Source of the DNA: Omphalotus guepiniiformis
Lineage: Eukaryota > Basidiomycota > Agaricomycetes > Agaricales > Omphalotaceae
Direction of reading: 5' to 3'
DNA length: 64,000 nucleotides
Assembly: GCA_028554645.1 (NCBI GenBank)
Contig: JAQOOI010000017.1
Coordinates: 124,001 to 188,000, forward strand
In this document: positions 23,401 through 35,404 of the stretch, piece after piece
Numbering within the stretch: the first letter of the stretch is position 1
Layout of the letters: each line of letters opens with the position of its first letter
The notes under the pieces: generated by a model
What the model saw: only the letters and a program-made list of their open reading frames with translations
Databases searched by the model: none
What the model was told of the DNA's origin: nothing
Made by a program: the position numbers and the translations under genes

Positions 23401-26349
23401 TTGCCAGTGGATCTGCAGAGTTTTCACTGGACATGTCAGTGGTACCTGGACACAAAATGATATTATGTACATCCATATTCAAAGTAAGTAAAGATGGTTT
23501 TGTATAATCCACGTTGGGACCGTTGGGACCGTTGGGTACTCAAGTACTCACTAGCACATGATATTCGCGACTCGATTGAGCACAGGTCCATCCCTTGGAG
23601 GCCGGACATCAGCGCTGCAGCGAGAAATCCATTTCACATGTCTTTGGTCGGCGTTTGACGAGTCGGAGGGCGTGTTTGTCTGCAGGATGAAATCTCCGTT
23701 GTGTATAATGAAAACGAAAATGAAGAGTAAGTAAATCGTACTCACAGTGTCGGACTCGGAGGACCCCACCGTACTCATGTAGCGGAGCGTTTGACAGGAG
23801 TGGAGTGCGCTACTAGTATATGGTATATTACTTACATACCTAGAAGAGCTAGAAGTTCAATATTGTCAATGCCTCAGTCAGAGAATTATGCATTGTGAAT
23901 GGAGTGGAAAACAAACGAGTAACGAGTAATACCCGCCTCAGACTCTTTCAGTGGACTAATTCCTTCCCCCCAATAGTAATCGAGCTACCGAGCTATCGAC
24001 GTTATCGGCCGACTCGGCCGATACTTCGTACAGTAGAATATCATTGGATGGAGTTAGACGAAAATTACATACAAAAAAAGAAATCACAACTCTGTTTACT
24101 CACTCACTCTAACGATCTTCTGCGCTGCGTAAGTAACAGTATCATGTATGTAACATGTGTAAGACAAAGGGGGACTCACTCACTCGGAACGGATGACAGA
24201 AAGAACCGGAACCCATCCCAATCCATCTTTGTTCTCAATCTGTTCTTGCACTTGCTCTGTTCCAAAGCTTTCGCCTGCTTTCGCTGTCGAGTTGTTGCGT
24301 TTCATTTCATTTCATTTCTAATGACAAGACAGCTTTCATACACATTAGATTCAGATTCCTGTAAATAAAACTCGAATCTAGGCTAAGTCAAAAATAGCAA
24401 TACAAAATCCAAACACTGACTTTAGTGCCAAAACTCCTTAAGGCCCGGGGAGGGGATCACAGCAGAATCAGAAATCCCCGGTTATAGATGTACTTAGATG
24501 TACTGTAGATGTTACATACATACGCTGTTTCGTCGGTAATCCCGGGACTACACGCCGGGCGGGGCTCACCTCATCTGCATCACCGTCGACATGATAACAA
24601 TTCCCCATCCTTCCTCAAGTTCGCGTCGATTTGATCCCACAACTAGCGCAGAACACATGAGGATGTCGATGATAGCGCGATAGCTGATAGCTATGCTTAC
24701 CTATGTAAGGCCCTTCGGTGTAAAGATGGCGATTCGAATGCCAGTGATTCGGATTCGATTACGAGTTAACAGTATGTATGTACACAGTACAATGTTCTGT
24801 GAATCCGAATCCCACCTTGGGGATAGTGGGGCCCGTCAGTGTTCGTCGTGTTCGGAGAGAATTTTAATGAACGTTTGAGCTGTCGCTTTTCGTTTGTGCG
24901 CAGGCCGCAGAATGGGTTGTAATGGTTGTAATGGTGCCTTGAGCTTTGCGACATCTTGTATCTTATTCCGGAACAACGCTCGATATCATGGTATATCTCG
25001 GCGCGTATGATACCCAACAGCCGCAGCGCACGCAGCGCACAAGGAATATCATTTAATGATGTTTTGATGTTTCGTTTCACGCCTGGGGAGGGGAGGGGGA
25101 TAGATAGATCAGCGCAGGTCTAGACCCACATACATACGACACGAGAATCGACAGGTACATAGATAAGAAACGACATTCTGTCAAGACACACACCAGTGAC
25201 ACCACACCACCGTGACGAACCCATCCATCCATCCATCTAACCAACCTGTCAATTAACATTTTCTTCTTTTCATTCCTTTCATTTCATTTCATTTCATTTC
25301 TCTTCGGTCGGTCGGCCGAGGTCGCCTTTCTTGGGTTCTTCGCAATTCGCAATCTTTCTTTGCTTTGCGCGCCTGATGACAGTGTAGATACTGTAACTTG
25401 AAGTACTGTTACAGACATAGAAGTACATATGACAATGTACATACATACTCCGAATGAGATACCAGTGATACCTCGTCGACTCGGAATCGGAATCGGAATC
25501 GTACGCGTAATCCCACACTTGATTTACGTGTGACGATGGGACAGCTGCCTGGTGCAGTGACCCGCCAGCCCGCCAGGCCGTCAGTTTCAGACCAACATGG
25601 GCCATGGCCACAGGAGGTTTATGTAGCATCAAAAATTAGAATGATGAAAATTTGTTTCTTGTTTGTTGTAAGGAAGTGTTCCGAGTTTTCGGAAGTCCTA
25701 AGGCCTGCTCTATTGATTATCAGGCTAGAGTGCTAGAGTCTAGTCGCAAAGTGAAGTGTCATTGGGTGAGTGGAAGACAATGGGACTTGAAGCTTGAAAC
25801 TCCGACTCAACTCCGACGCTACGTATAGCGTCGCGTGGGAAGACCCGGCCTGCATTCCAGCTGCTCTCACATGTACATACTCGGATTGTGGATACAAGCG
25901 CAAGGGTCTAAACAACATACGCTCGAAATAACTTAGTATGTACGCTAACACCTCTTTTCCATCGTCCGTACGCGCGTAATCACTGAGTACTGATTCATTG
26001 GGTTGTATGATACAGCAGCCTGAGTATGACACTCGATCAATTTCTTTCCGAGCTATGTTTTCCACGGACTTCTACGATGAACGATGAACGGGGCACTGTG
26101 ACCGATGCACAAAGATTCAGAAAGCGTGTGGGTAGTACTAAGTACTCAGCGCTGCAGCTGTGAAGCTAAGCTCCAAGCAAACAGCTTGCTTCGAAGTCAC
26201 CGTTTCCCGTTTCTCCTTCTGAACCTTGTGGGGATGCGTCTTGCGAGGTGAGTTATTCCGCATAAACATCTATAGCTTCGCTCTGCAATTCATTCATTCA
26301 TTCATTCTTTCCCTCTCAGACCGAAACAGGAGCTGTAGCGCGTATGGAA
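20441..26349. other. 5.9-kb gene-poor stretch
   Basis: No gene could be supported. The region holds many short motifs (TATGTACATA-like palindromes, TTACTTAC repeats, CGGAATCGG repeats near 25484-25500) and homopolymer runs. A TTTCC repeat lies at about 23203-23224 and an ATTTC repeat at about 25277-25300. A plus-strand frame at 20898-21110 reads protein-like but has no ATG. Confidence 0.45.
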
Positions 26350-27230
26350 GTACATCCAACAGCAAAATCCCGACGCCGTATGTCGTAAACAATTACAATC
26401 GGGCGAAGAGTTCTTCTCTCTTCCAGATTCATGCGGAATCGTAACTCATTATTCGGGCATGCGCTCCATTTCTTCTTTGATACCACGAACAGTAGAACAT
26501 TGCTGTTCAGTGTTATTCAGAATCACCCCACCCGCGCACGCTGCGCGCTGTGTTCACCTTCGGATCGAAGGCAGGGACTCGGAGTGGAATATCATACCTT
26601 GAAGGGGGGTACGGCCCGGTAGGGTATGACTCGGACCGTAACATCGCGCACCACACCTACTTCAAGTTCCAACAGCAAACATCCCGAATCTCCCGACGCC
26701 GTATCTGCAAACAGTACCAAGTTCTCTTTCAGATTCATTCGGAGTCGTAATATCATTCTTCGGGGATTGTGCTTTATTTTTCTTCAACACATACCACAGA
26801 CAGCACAACATTGCTGTTCAGTGTTATTTAGACTCGGAATCACTTCACCCGCCCGCCCGCGCGCTGTTCAGAATAACCGTGCCACCTTGGGAAGCAGGAA
26901 GGGGGATACAAGGGGGTATGCCGGGTATGAGTCGGACCCTCCTGCATTTCGTGCTGTTCCTGTTAGCTCAACCTCAACTGCTACTGTTACTGCAGCTTCT
27001 CGTAAGGCTATCGAACGAGCGGGCGGGCGAGGGTGAACATGCCGTTTGACCCTGTGTGCACTAACCTTGGGGACGCGGGTACTCGGAGTTGAATACTATG
27101 CCTTGAAGGGGGTATGACTCTGACCCTCCTGCATTTCGTGCTGTTCCTGTTCTCTCAACCTCAACTGCTACTGCTACTGTTACTGCAGCTTCTCGTAAGG
27201 CTATCGAGCGGGCGGGCGAGGGTGAAGCTG
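26350..27230. repeat. Degenerate tandem direct repeats upstream of the dsRBD gene
   Basis: At least two families of direct repeats overlap here. A unit containing CCCGACGCCGTAT, then CAGATTCAT, then CATTGCTGTTCAGTGTTATT occurs near 26355-26520 and again near 26667-26830 (offset about 312). A unit beginning GACCCTCCTGCATTTCG, running through TCAACCTCAACTGCTACTG to CTATCGA(A)CGAGCGGGCGGG, occurs near 26935-27035 and 27120-27225. The last unit ends about 50 bp before the TATA box of the microprotein gene. I infer successive local duplications of an upstream region. Confidence 0.7.
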
Positions 27231-27276
27231 CCGTTTTTCCTTGTTTTCCTTGGGAGGGGAGAAACTTATGAGGGGG

Positions 27277-27284
27277 TATAAATA
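27277..27284 (+). promoter_or_regulatory. TATA box of the dsRBD microprotein gene
   Basis: TATAAATA inside GGGGGTATAAATACC, about 130 bp upstream of the ATG at 27409. The interval is pyrimidine- and CAA-rich (TCAATCACTTCAATC), as in strongly expressed fungal 5' UTRs. Confidence 0.65.
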
Positions 27285-27408
27285 CCAGAAAGAATCTGGT
27301 AGGGCTTTCAAAACACTCACACTTGAATATTGAATTCTTTTGTCAATCACTTCAATCACTTCAATACAAACCTTCAACCTCTCAATCAACATTCGACCGG
27401 CCTTCGCT

Positions 27409-27794
27409 ATGTCCAGTGCTAGTAAGTCAAACCCCCCGCCACCTTCTTCTTCATGCTTGCTTATATCGAACCTGCTCCGATTCTGCCGCAGACAAAAAGG
27501 GTACACTTATACTCTACGTCCAACAATCAGGACGTCAAATTCGTTTCGACACGTTCCGAGATGTGAATTCGGGTCTTTGGGTGTCTGCTGTGTTTAGTGA
27601 GTCGAGTACCCTCTTCATTCTTCTCGTGTTACACGTTACTCATGTTCTTCTTTGACCCTGGGTACTGTGTACTGCGTACTTACTATGTAGTCAATGAAAT
27701 CGAGTATGGTAGAGGCACAGAACCGACTGCGAAAGGTGCTGAGGAGGCTGCTGCTATAATTGCTTTTCGTGTGATTGAACATGGAGAGATTTGA
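27409..27794 (+). CDS. Small double-stranded-RNA-binding-domain protein
   Basis: Three exons (27409-27421, 27492-27596, 27691-27794) with GTAAGT and GTGAGT donors and CAG/TAG acceptors join in frame to 73 residues. The whole protein resembles a single dsRBD: helix 1 (ILYVQQSGRQIRF), a beta region (LWVSAVFINEIEYGRG) and a last alanine-rich helix (AEEAAAIIAFRVIEHG). This matches the family layout, in which the strands are followed by G.G, then basic residues and AA..A. The canonical KK.AK lysines of the last helix are reduced to AK.AE, so RNA affinity may be weak or the domain may mainly mediate protein contacts. No catalytic domain is attached. Known single-dsRBD proteins can act as RNase III or RNAi cofactors or as inhibitors, but any role here is inference. 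A TATA box lies upstream. Confidence 0.72.
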
Positions 27795-28435
27795 TTGAAC
27801 GGTCGTTCTGGTGAGGTTCAAAAGTCTGCTATGTAGACTCTGGTAATATACTTATGACATTCTTCTTTCCAAGGATCGATCAAGACGTATGTTGTTAACG
27901 TACCTCAAGTTGCCCCAAGTTGTGTGTTCTAATGTACATCGCGATCTACTGTACAATGTTTCCTTGTTTTTTCTTTTTCTTTTTCGTGTATTCTTTGTAT
28001 TCGTTACACCTGCTGTAGTTTTTGGTATTTCATAGGTATCTTAGAGCCTTTTGATTCATAATAATAGTCATTTCAGTCCGTGCCATGAGATCCGACGGCA
28101 GATCGTTCTGTGATTTGAACCTGTCCTTTTGGTTTCTCGCAAGCTCATATAACAGGTGACTGATTGAAAAAAATATATGCTATGTAGTATGTACATTACT
28201 CGAAGTTTTGAACCCCACTGAGAGGGCCTCGGCCTGGCAGCGAAGTCACATGCGTGTCGCTACTTTTCACTGGCGCTATCACCAGCTGAGATCCTTCATC
28301 TTGAATATCTCGTCTGTCAGCTCACAGCTCACAGCTCTACTCCTCTCCCCCCATGTCCTCGCCTACTACCAATAAGTCCTTTAAATTTCTTTCTCCAAAA
28401 AAAACACCACCAGAGAACAAACTCACGAGTCCAAG
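27795..28435. other. Intergenic, convergent 3' ends
   Basis: 640 bp between the plus-strand microprotein gene and the minus-strand finger gene. It is T-rich after 27950 and holds the 3' UTRs. Nothing else was recognised. Confidence 0.5.
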
Positions 28436-29259
28436 TCACAATTCACCAACACCCTTACTCGTACCCTGACCCGCACCCGCACCCTGCAACAACAACATCT
28501 TCTTCTCACACCTCTTCTTATGCACAAACCAATTCGCAGCATAATACTGAAACCTCTTATCAAGCCTAACAGTCTTATTACATCGACGGCAGAAAACACT
28601 TTCGGGAGTTAACTTTGTTTTATCGATCCATGGTTCGGCGAGGAGTATGTCGATTCGTTCTTGAAGGGATTTACAACCGGGACGTGTGGGTATTTGACGC
28701 GGACGGCTAGCTAGTGGTGGTTCCGGGGGGGTATTGGTATTGGGATAACTGTTGCGTTGAGCGAGGTTAGTTAGTATTTGTTCAGATGAAGGCAAATGAT
28801 AAGTAATGCGCTTACGGAGAAGGATTAGATATAGATGGTGCCGGTGCCGGTACCGGTGCCTCTGAGCCTCCTTCGATATCGTCAGTTGCCTCGAGACGTG
28901 ACGAAGACGGGATACTGTTTCTACAAGCGTGGTTTTCGCGTCAATAATGATCTCATATATAGACTTCAAACCCAAAACCGCGATACGTACTCGAGCTCTT
29001 CTTCAAGTTCCTCATGATCATTCCGACTCAGATCCGTCACTTCTGCACCATGGGACTTCGAATACATCCGTCTCACTCTCGGCGGAAGCCCGAGTAAATC
29101 TCCTGAGACCGTCGTCTCCGATGTCGGTGTCACCCCTTCCACTGAAGAATCATGCAATGCATGATAATCAGCTATACTTAGCTACTAGCCAAGGTATCGT
29201 ACGGCCCCGTACATACCGATATCTATAGAGCTTCGTTTTCGCTTGAAACTGAGAACCAT
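28436..29259 (-). CDS. One-finger C2HC protein (paralogue of the large finger protein)
   Basis: Four exons (29217-29259, 28991-29141, 28816-28914, 28436-28748) join in frame with canonical junctions. The last intron has a TACTAAC branch site. The product is 201 residues. The N-terminus is basic (FKRKR), the middle is acidic and then Pro-rich (VPAPAPS), and the C-terminal third holds one finger: C151-x2-C154, W171, H174, C178, with SVFCRRCNK at its start and an ER...L..EPW lead before it. All ligands of the pattern seen in the 4.4-9.3 kb gene are present. I do not know a named family. A basic N-terminus plus zinc-type finger suggests a nuclear protein, by inference only. The ATG at 29257-29259 is the first in frame. 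Confidence 0.68.
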
Positions 29260-29691
29260 GGTATCCGATTCTTGATAGGTGGCTAGGGTTGTTAGATACG
29301 TATAGAGTTGGGGAAGGGATTGGGGGTTGTGGTAATTATAAAGTAATTGACTCTGTGGCCACGAAAACTCCTTTCCTTTTAAACGCGCCCACGTGATTGT
29401 TACTGTTACTTTTTGGACGCGTTACGCGCGTATAAGAGGGCTTGGTCATCAGGCTAGTGTGTGTACACTGTACGAGAAACGGCAGATTTGTATTGGCATT
29501 CTCCCCTGTTCCTTCACTAACTGTACCGATAGACATCGCCTGTTCAGATCATTTATACATCAGGACCTGTACGTCGAGAGACATTGAGTATATGAGATAT
29601 AAAATACTATATAATACATGAAGCGTTACGTGTTACTAACCCGTTCCCAATCACCTTCACCCTCTACAGTATACAACCAACAGACTTGACA

Positions 29692-32675
29692 CTACGCCCC
29701 CTCTCCCAACCCCAACGCAACAAGAACATAAACATTCGCAGCAAGTATAACCAACCAAATAGCAGCTGCAAGTAATGTCGTGAAAATACTATTACTGAAA
29801 TCAACCAACTCCGTTTGTAGTGATGATGCGCCTCTTTCCGTATCAGAAGGAAGTACAACAGGTTCCGATGAATTGCCAAGGACTCCCTGTACACCCCCAG
29901 GTACCCCACCCCCAGGTACCCCACCAACAGCACCTCCACCCGCACCATCAAGACTCATCATCGGTATCACCACCAAACTCCTCACACGCCTAACACTCAT
30001 AACCCTCTTCCCCGAAGTAAGCCAAACCAACGGAAACGCAATAAACGGTAACACAACCGAAAGTACAACTTGAGAAACAACAAGGAGTGTGTCTATTCCT
30101 GGACGTCCGAGGGATATTGCGACTGCCATTGAGGGGATTATGGCTAGGAGGCGGGTGAATAGACGGCGGAGGACGGGCTGGTGCGAGGCGTGAGCCGAGG
30201 TATGGCGAGGGAGGAGAGGTGTAAGGGAGGAAGGGAGGAAGGGAAGGGAGGAGGGGAGGGCGGTGTTTAGATGAATACATGCGCGGGATATTTAAAAGGA
30301 CTGAATACTGAATACTAACCGAAACACGCCACCGTAAGAATCCTTCTGAAACTGCTTGACCGGCAATCGTAGCGATAATTGAAGAGCTCTACCAAAGCAA
30401 AGCAAAAGCAAAGCAAACAAACGGGGGTCATGGTTACTCTTACTCTTACGAAAACTCATAAACGTACCTGTCCAGCTGCGAGTAGTGCGATTGCGAAAAG
30501 TGTTGCAGCGGCTTTACGTTTCAAAACATGAGATTGGTGGGTAGGGTTGGAAAGGTGGGGAAAATCTCACATTGTCCTATAGTCTCCCGAATCAAATCAT
30601 ACGCATCGAATAAACCCGCAGGGCTTTGTCCACTTCCAGAGTCCGAATTCGAGTTCGAGTTCGAGTTTGGGTTTCCGGAAAAGAACACCGCGCTGGCGAG
30701 GATTAGGATTAAACTATTTCAATCCGATTCGTGAGCGTGAGTTAAGTCAAGTCGTCGCGGCGAAGACCAAGAACAACAAAAAGCCACAAAAAAGAACACA
30801 CTCGACACTCACAAACTATTAATAACAACCGCAATACCCAAAAGACTCCCCGCAACATCAACAATCCCATGATACAACTGTCCTTTTATAACATCATAAT
30901 CTCTATTACACCAATCAGAATGACTTTTTGGTTCTTTCGGTTCCATCGAGTTCGTCGGTTCCATCGAGTTCGTCGCGTCTACCGCGTCTACCGCGTCTCC
31001 CGTATCCGTATACCTCGCATCCTGGGTCGGAGTCCGGAAAGCTTCGAGGAGACTTGACCATACAGGAGTGAGCGCTGAGAGGAAGCGGGTGTATAGCGCG
31101 CGGGCGCGCCCCGTGGGGGTTGGTTTGCGAGGGAATGGGGGTTCTTCTTTGGGATTGGGACTTGGACTAGGGGTGGATTGTAGGGATAGTGATGGGGAAT
31201 GCGAGCGAGGAATTGACGGTGACGATGATGATGGAGCAACGCCACTCGCGATAGAATCCTTGGGTAACTGGGGTACCTGGGGTACCTGAGGATCTCGAAC
31301 TTGCGTAGCGAGAGCTGAACCTAGGAATAAACTATGTGGCATTACTGTTGCGCCGATTATTCCAACGGCTGCGAACGAGAACGAGGGAAAAACGAGATAT
31401 GGGGTTTCAGCTTGGCGGTTTACAGAGGAGAAGGAAAGGAAAAGAAAAGGTAAAAGAAAAGAGAAAGCGAAGGGAAGGGAGGAACAAAAACTCACACGTG
31501 TATAACGCCCCGTTTGGAAAGATATATTTGGATGGTAGATAACCTTGAAAAGCTTGTCCCCAATTCACGTCAACTCGAGAGATAATAATGCACATGCATA
31601 TCAATACCGCGAGAACCTGACAACAACAACACACCACAGGAGGGGGGAGACGCGGGTATTTTAGACATATCATAACAAGACGAGAGAACTCCCAAAACAT
31701 CGGTAACTCACCAGAACCGCAATACCCAACTCAAACAACCTAACAGGTCTCCCTCCCAACGGGTCTTTAAGCATAAGCAAAAAAATCACATCAAACGCAG
31801 TGATGAGAACCCCATGCCATAGTTGTAACGAAGGGAATAACATGCTTAGCGCCATTGCTGATCCGAGTAATTCGGCGAGGTCGGTTGCGATTATGGATAT
31901 TTCGGATAGGACGTAGAGTGGGTAGAGGAGGAGCCAGCGGGTTAGTTTGGGGTGAGTTGGATGGGAGTGCAGGAGGAGGCGGCAGTGGGATGCGAGGTCT
32001 GTGGAAAGAGGAAGGAGGAGGGGGAGGAGGAGTTAGTAAGTGGAGGTGGGGAGGGAGATGCGTGAGATGAGGAAGGGTGGGGTGATGGGAAGATTCGAGG
32101 AATGGAATTTGAAAAGAGTACATAATTAAATAGATGGTGTGGATGGGTTGTAATTATAGAATGTTCTTGTTTTGGGAACTATGACTCACCTAACCCAGTT
32201 ACACATCCCAACCGACTGGCAAGGACCTTGGCGCGCGAACGAGCGAAAGCAAAAGGGCGAAAGATGAGTTGAATTGAGTGAGTTATGGGAAGATAATCCT
32301 GGTATGGTAACACGTACTTGGAGGAAAACAGCGATGAGACCTGCCAGCAAGACAACGAAAAGGAGTCTATATCCATACTGCGATCCAGCTTGTAAATCAA
32401 CGCCCCAGTTACCACTACCAATCAAAATTAACAACTCGAGCAAAACAAGATGAAAAGCCAACGTACGGATCGAAATAAGCCACAGAGCAAACTAGCCCAA
32501 CACCAGCTTGTTTCCCAATAAAATGAACAACCGTCCTAGTCACCGTCTTCACTGCCCCAATCCATCGGGAGGACCCCTGGTACCCCTTCAACTCCTTAAA
32601 CTCCTTTGACTCATCGTAGCCGGCCGTCTGAGGAGGTAAAACACAGGAAGAAGAATCATATTCCTGAGGAGACAT
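29692..32675 (-). CDS. NRAMP-family divalent metal transporter (Smf-like)
   Basis: Ten exons join in frame to 682 residues: 32467-32675, 32318-32414, 32190-32226, 31712-31998, 31496-31616, 30813-31368, 30571-30713, 30468-30511, 30320-30388, 29692-30177. Helix 1 carries the metal-binding DPGN (residues 69-72, rebuilt across an intron) and helix 6 carries GATVMPH (about 256-262). These are the two unwound segments that hold the metal in NRAMP structures. SSSIIATIAGQAVSEGF and PVLRRLFTRLLA later in the protein are also family-typical. A loop of about 130 residues rich in Ser/Pro follows helix 6, and a Gly-rich segment precedes the last helix; both are longer than usual. The family imports Mn2+, Fe2+ and related ions with protons. 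Which membrane it sits in cannot be told from sequence. Start: MSPQEYD at 32675. Confidence 0.93.
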
Positions 32676-34715
32676 AGTGGGTGGAGTGTGGAGAAAGGGG
32701 AAGAGGAAGGGGAAGAGGGGAAGGGAAGAATGGATTTGACACACCCTTTAACAGTGGAGTGGGCCCATCAAGTAAAATAGGAAGAACCAAAAGAGTGAGC
32801 AAAACAAAACATGGATGTAAACCAAAACCCAGTCCAATGGGTCCCCTTGGATGAAAAAAAAAACCCAGTCGATCGAGTCGAGTCAAATCCGTTGCGGCGG
32901 TTCGAGTGTTCAATGGGTGTCACGTGCTTGTTTCATAACCCTTTCTGAATCAGAACACCCAATACCCTGAGGGCTGTAGTGCGGTTTACTTTTTCTTTCA
33001 AGTCTACTCAGGTCGTACATTGTGGAAACGCTGTTTCTCGAGGCAATGGTACTGTACTTAAGGTAAGTAAGGTGAGTCTGAAGGTAAATTCGCTTCCCCG
33101 TACATAAACGTAATCGATGGAATTGGGTTTAAAGCGACTGGTGACGGTATTTTGGGGTTCGGACGCTCGGACGCTCCTGGCTAAAATGCTCACCGCACCT
33201 CGAGTCATCATGCATCATACAACACAGTTTGCCGAAGGTCTAAGAATAAAAGGGAGCACAGCGTAGACAGACAAAAGGACCCTTTGAAACGTTCGACCAC
33301 AGCGACAAATCCAAATCCTCTCAGTCCAGTTCCGTCTTTCCGGTCTGAGCGGCCGGGACCCAAGATAGTGGGTAACCCTCAGAGTATTGCACCTGTATTG
33401 CACCACCGCCGTCCCGTCTCTCCTGGAGTATCCCTCCGCTGCTCCGCCCTATGAAACGTTTTCGCTTTCGTTTTCGTTTTCGCGTCGCGTCCGCGTCATG
33501 CATGGCTCGTGCGCGTGGGCCCTTGTCAGCCTTGGCGAGTTTTTGGGTTTCAAGTGTCCAGACGTCCAAATTTAGATCGATTGGGTGATGGTATGATGAA
33601 ATGCGATATTTCTGTATGTACATAGGCACACAGGAGATAACGATGTGTTTTGTTACTGAAGAGCCCAAGCCTCAAAGACGTATTTCAGGGAACGCAAGGG
33701 GAGGATGAAAGGACGGGAACCGTGGAGGAGTTACTTGCGAATTCGGAGACACATAGGTCAGGCTGTTTCTTGCGCAATAGTACTAATTTAGCAATGTGAT
33801 CGAATCCTAGCTTGGGAGTGTGGCGTTCTCCGCTTTCATTCATGATCACTCCCACTTTGTATTGTGTACTTTGCGTACTTTGCGTACTTTGTGTACTTTG
33901 TGTACTTTGTATGTACGGTAGCCATGGGTAAGAACTGGAGCATAGACACGTGAATCGCTACGCATATCTGTTTCTTGCTTCGGAGGTTACACAGCGCTCC
34001 CGTTGGTCTGTACACATTCCCGACGGGTTGTCCGAGTCCTTGGCAGTTCCGAAGTGTTGGATTCGGGGCTATTCGGGGCTGGCTGGCTCTTTCTCGTCGA
34101 GCTACATACATGTGTCATGCATTGCGCATAGGACCCGACCATCATGATGAATGTTGCGCGGCGGCCTCTAAACGTTAAACAGGGAAAGGTGTTGTTTTAA
34201 CTGAAGACTTCCGGGATTAAATATTGAATATTAAATTCCGACATCGACATCAAGAAATTCGTGATCCATGCCGTGGCGCGTCTGGTACTTCTCATGTCGC
34301 CTTTCGTTTACATAGTATTGTTCGCAGCCATAAGATCTATGTACAATGTTTCGAAGAAGAAGATCATCCCCTCACCTTCGCTGAGTCGGATGATCTTCTC
34401 TTCAATTGAAGCCGCCGTACCTATGTAGATCTTTGTTCAATAACAACTTAGTAGCATATATTCGCAGTTGGAGCTGGTTTCATCATCATACAACATAAAC
34501 ATAAATGTATTGTACAAGTTGTACAAGTGAAACACAAAAAGATAATAAAGATAATAAATATAAGGAATAAGTGACTAGGAAATACAGTTTAAAATTAGAA
34601 ACCGAAACTATGCAATTATACATAGTCCGAAATGCCTCTCTCAGGACAATCGACCATACAATACTTAAGATAAAGATAAGGCAGTGATTTATGTCTGAGA
34701 GCGAATCCTAGCGAA
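32676..34715. other. 2-kb intergenic region
   Basis: Lies between the 5' end of the NRAMP gene and the 3' end of the third finger gene. The first few hundred bases are presumably the NRAMP promoter. No domain-bearing frame was found. A minisatellite at 33866-33910 is listed separately. Confidence 0.5.
33866..33910. repeat. GTACTTTG(C/T) minisatellite
   Basis: Five tandem 9-bp units, GTACTTTGC twice followed by GTACTTTGT three times, then ATGTACGG. No coding role is apparent. Confidence 0.8.
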
Positions 34716-35404
34716 TCATTGAACCCCCGAAGCAAACTTCTTCAACATCGCAGTTAAAATCATCGCTGCTTCATGTTCGTCGATCACAGGCACCTCCGAA
34801 TCCGAATCCGACTCCGGATTCACCTTGGTCTATCCATGGTCGCCCATCAGAACTTCCCGTACTCACCCAAAACCAAACCAAAATCACTCACCACACTCCC
34901 CACTCCCACTCCCACTCTCGCCTCAACACCAACACCAACACCAACACCCACTCTCGCCGCCTCCGCCTCCGCCTTCACAACACCCACTCGATCCCCACGA
35001 TGAAACGCATCCCGATGTTTCCTCCAAAGTCCCGGATAATACTCATTCCTAGCATCAAGCTTTATAGATTTCTGACACATAACGCAGAATACACTTTTGG
35101 GTGTTAGTTGGGATGGGTCGAGGAGTGGGTCGGTTTGGAGTTGGAGTTTTCGGGTGAGGAGGTTTGATTTGGGGGGTGTGAGGGTTTTGTTGCCATTGGT
35201 GGTTGGGGACCTGCGGCTGCATTTGGTGGTAGTGGTGGTAGTGGTGGTGGAGTTGGTGGTGACGGTGTGACTCTTGTGGGTGGGTCGTCGTCGCGGGGAC
35301 TCGGAGTCCGTGTGGATGAGGCGGAGTTTCGTGTTTGGGTTTGGAACGGGATGACTCTGGAAGGAAGAGAGTTTATGATCATGATGCCGGTTAGTTCTCC
35401 CCAT
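34716..35404 (-). CDS. One-finger protein with a degenerate last ligand
   Basis: Two exons (34892-35404 and 34716-34823) joined by a GTGAGT donor and an AAG acceptor give about 206 residues. The segment VFCVMCQKSIKLDARNEYY, then W and H, aligns with the finger of the 28.4-kb gene: C-x2-C-x16-W-x2-H. The position of the final cysteine is phenylalanine (HRDAFH), so either a nearby histidine replaces it or zinc binding is lost. Upstream lie Ser/Thr-rich stretches with a run of eight threonines. Downstream is a Gly-Val repeat, then a short helical end (AAMILTAMLKKFASG). The true start may lie further upstream: the ATG at 35404 sits in sequence that looks like an intron end, with CTTCCTTCCAG just after it. 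Function unknown; relationship to the two other finger genes is clear from the shared spacing and the LTP.SVFC lead. Confidence 0.55.

Noticed and set aside
23551..23778. Small minus-strand frame with a possible 66-nt GT-AG intron
   Set aside because: The intron is optional because the frame is open with or without it. The product is short and unlike any family, so chance is likely.
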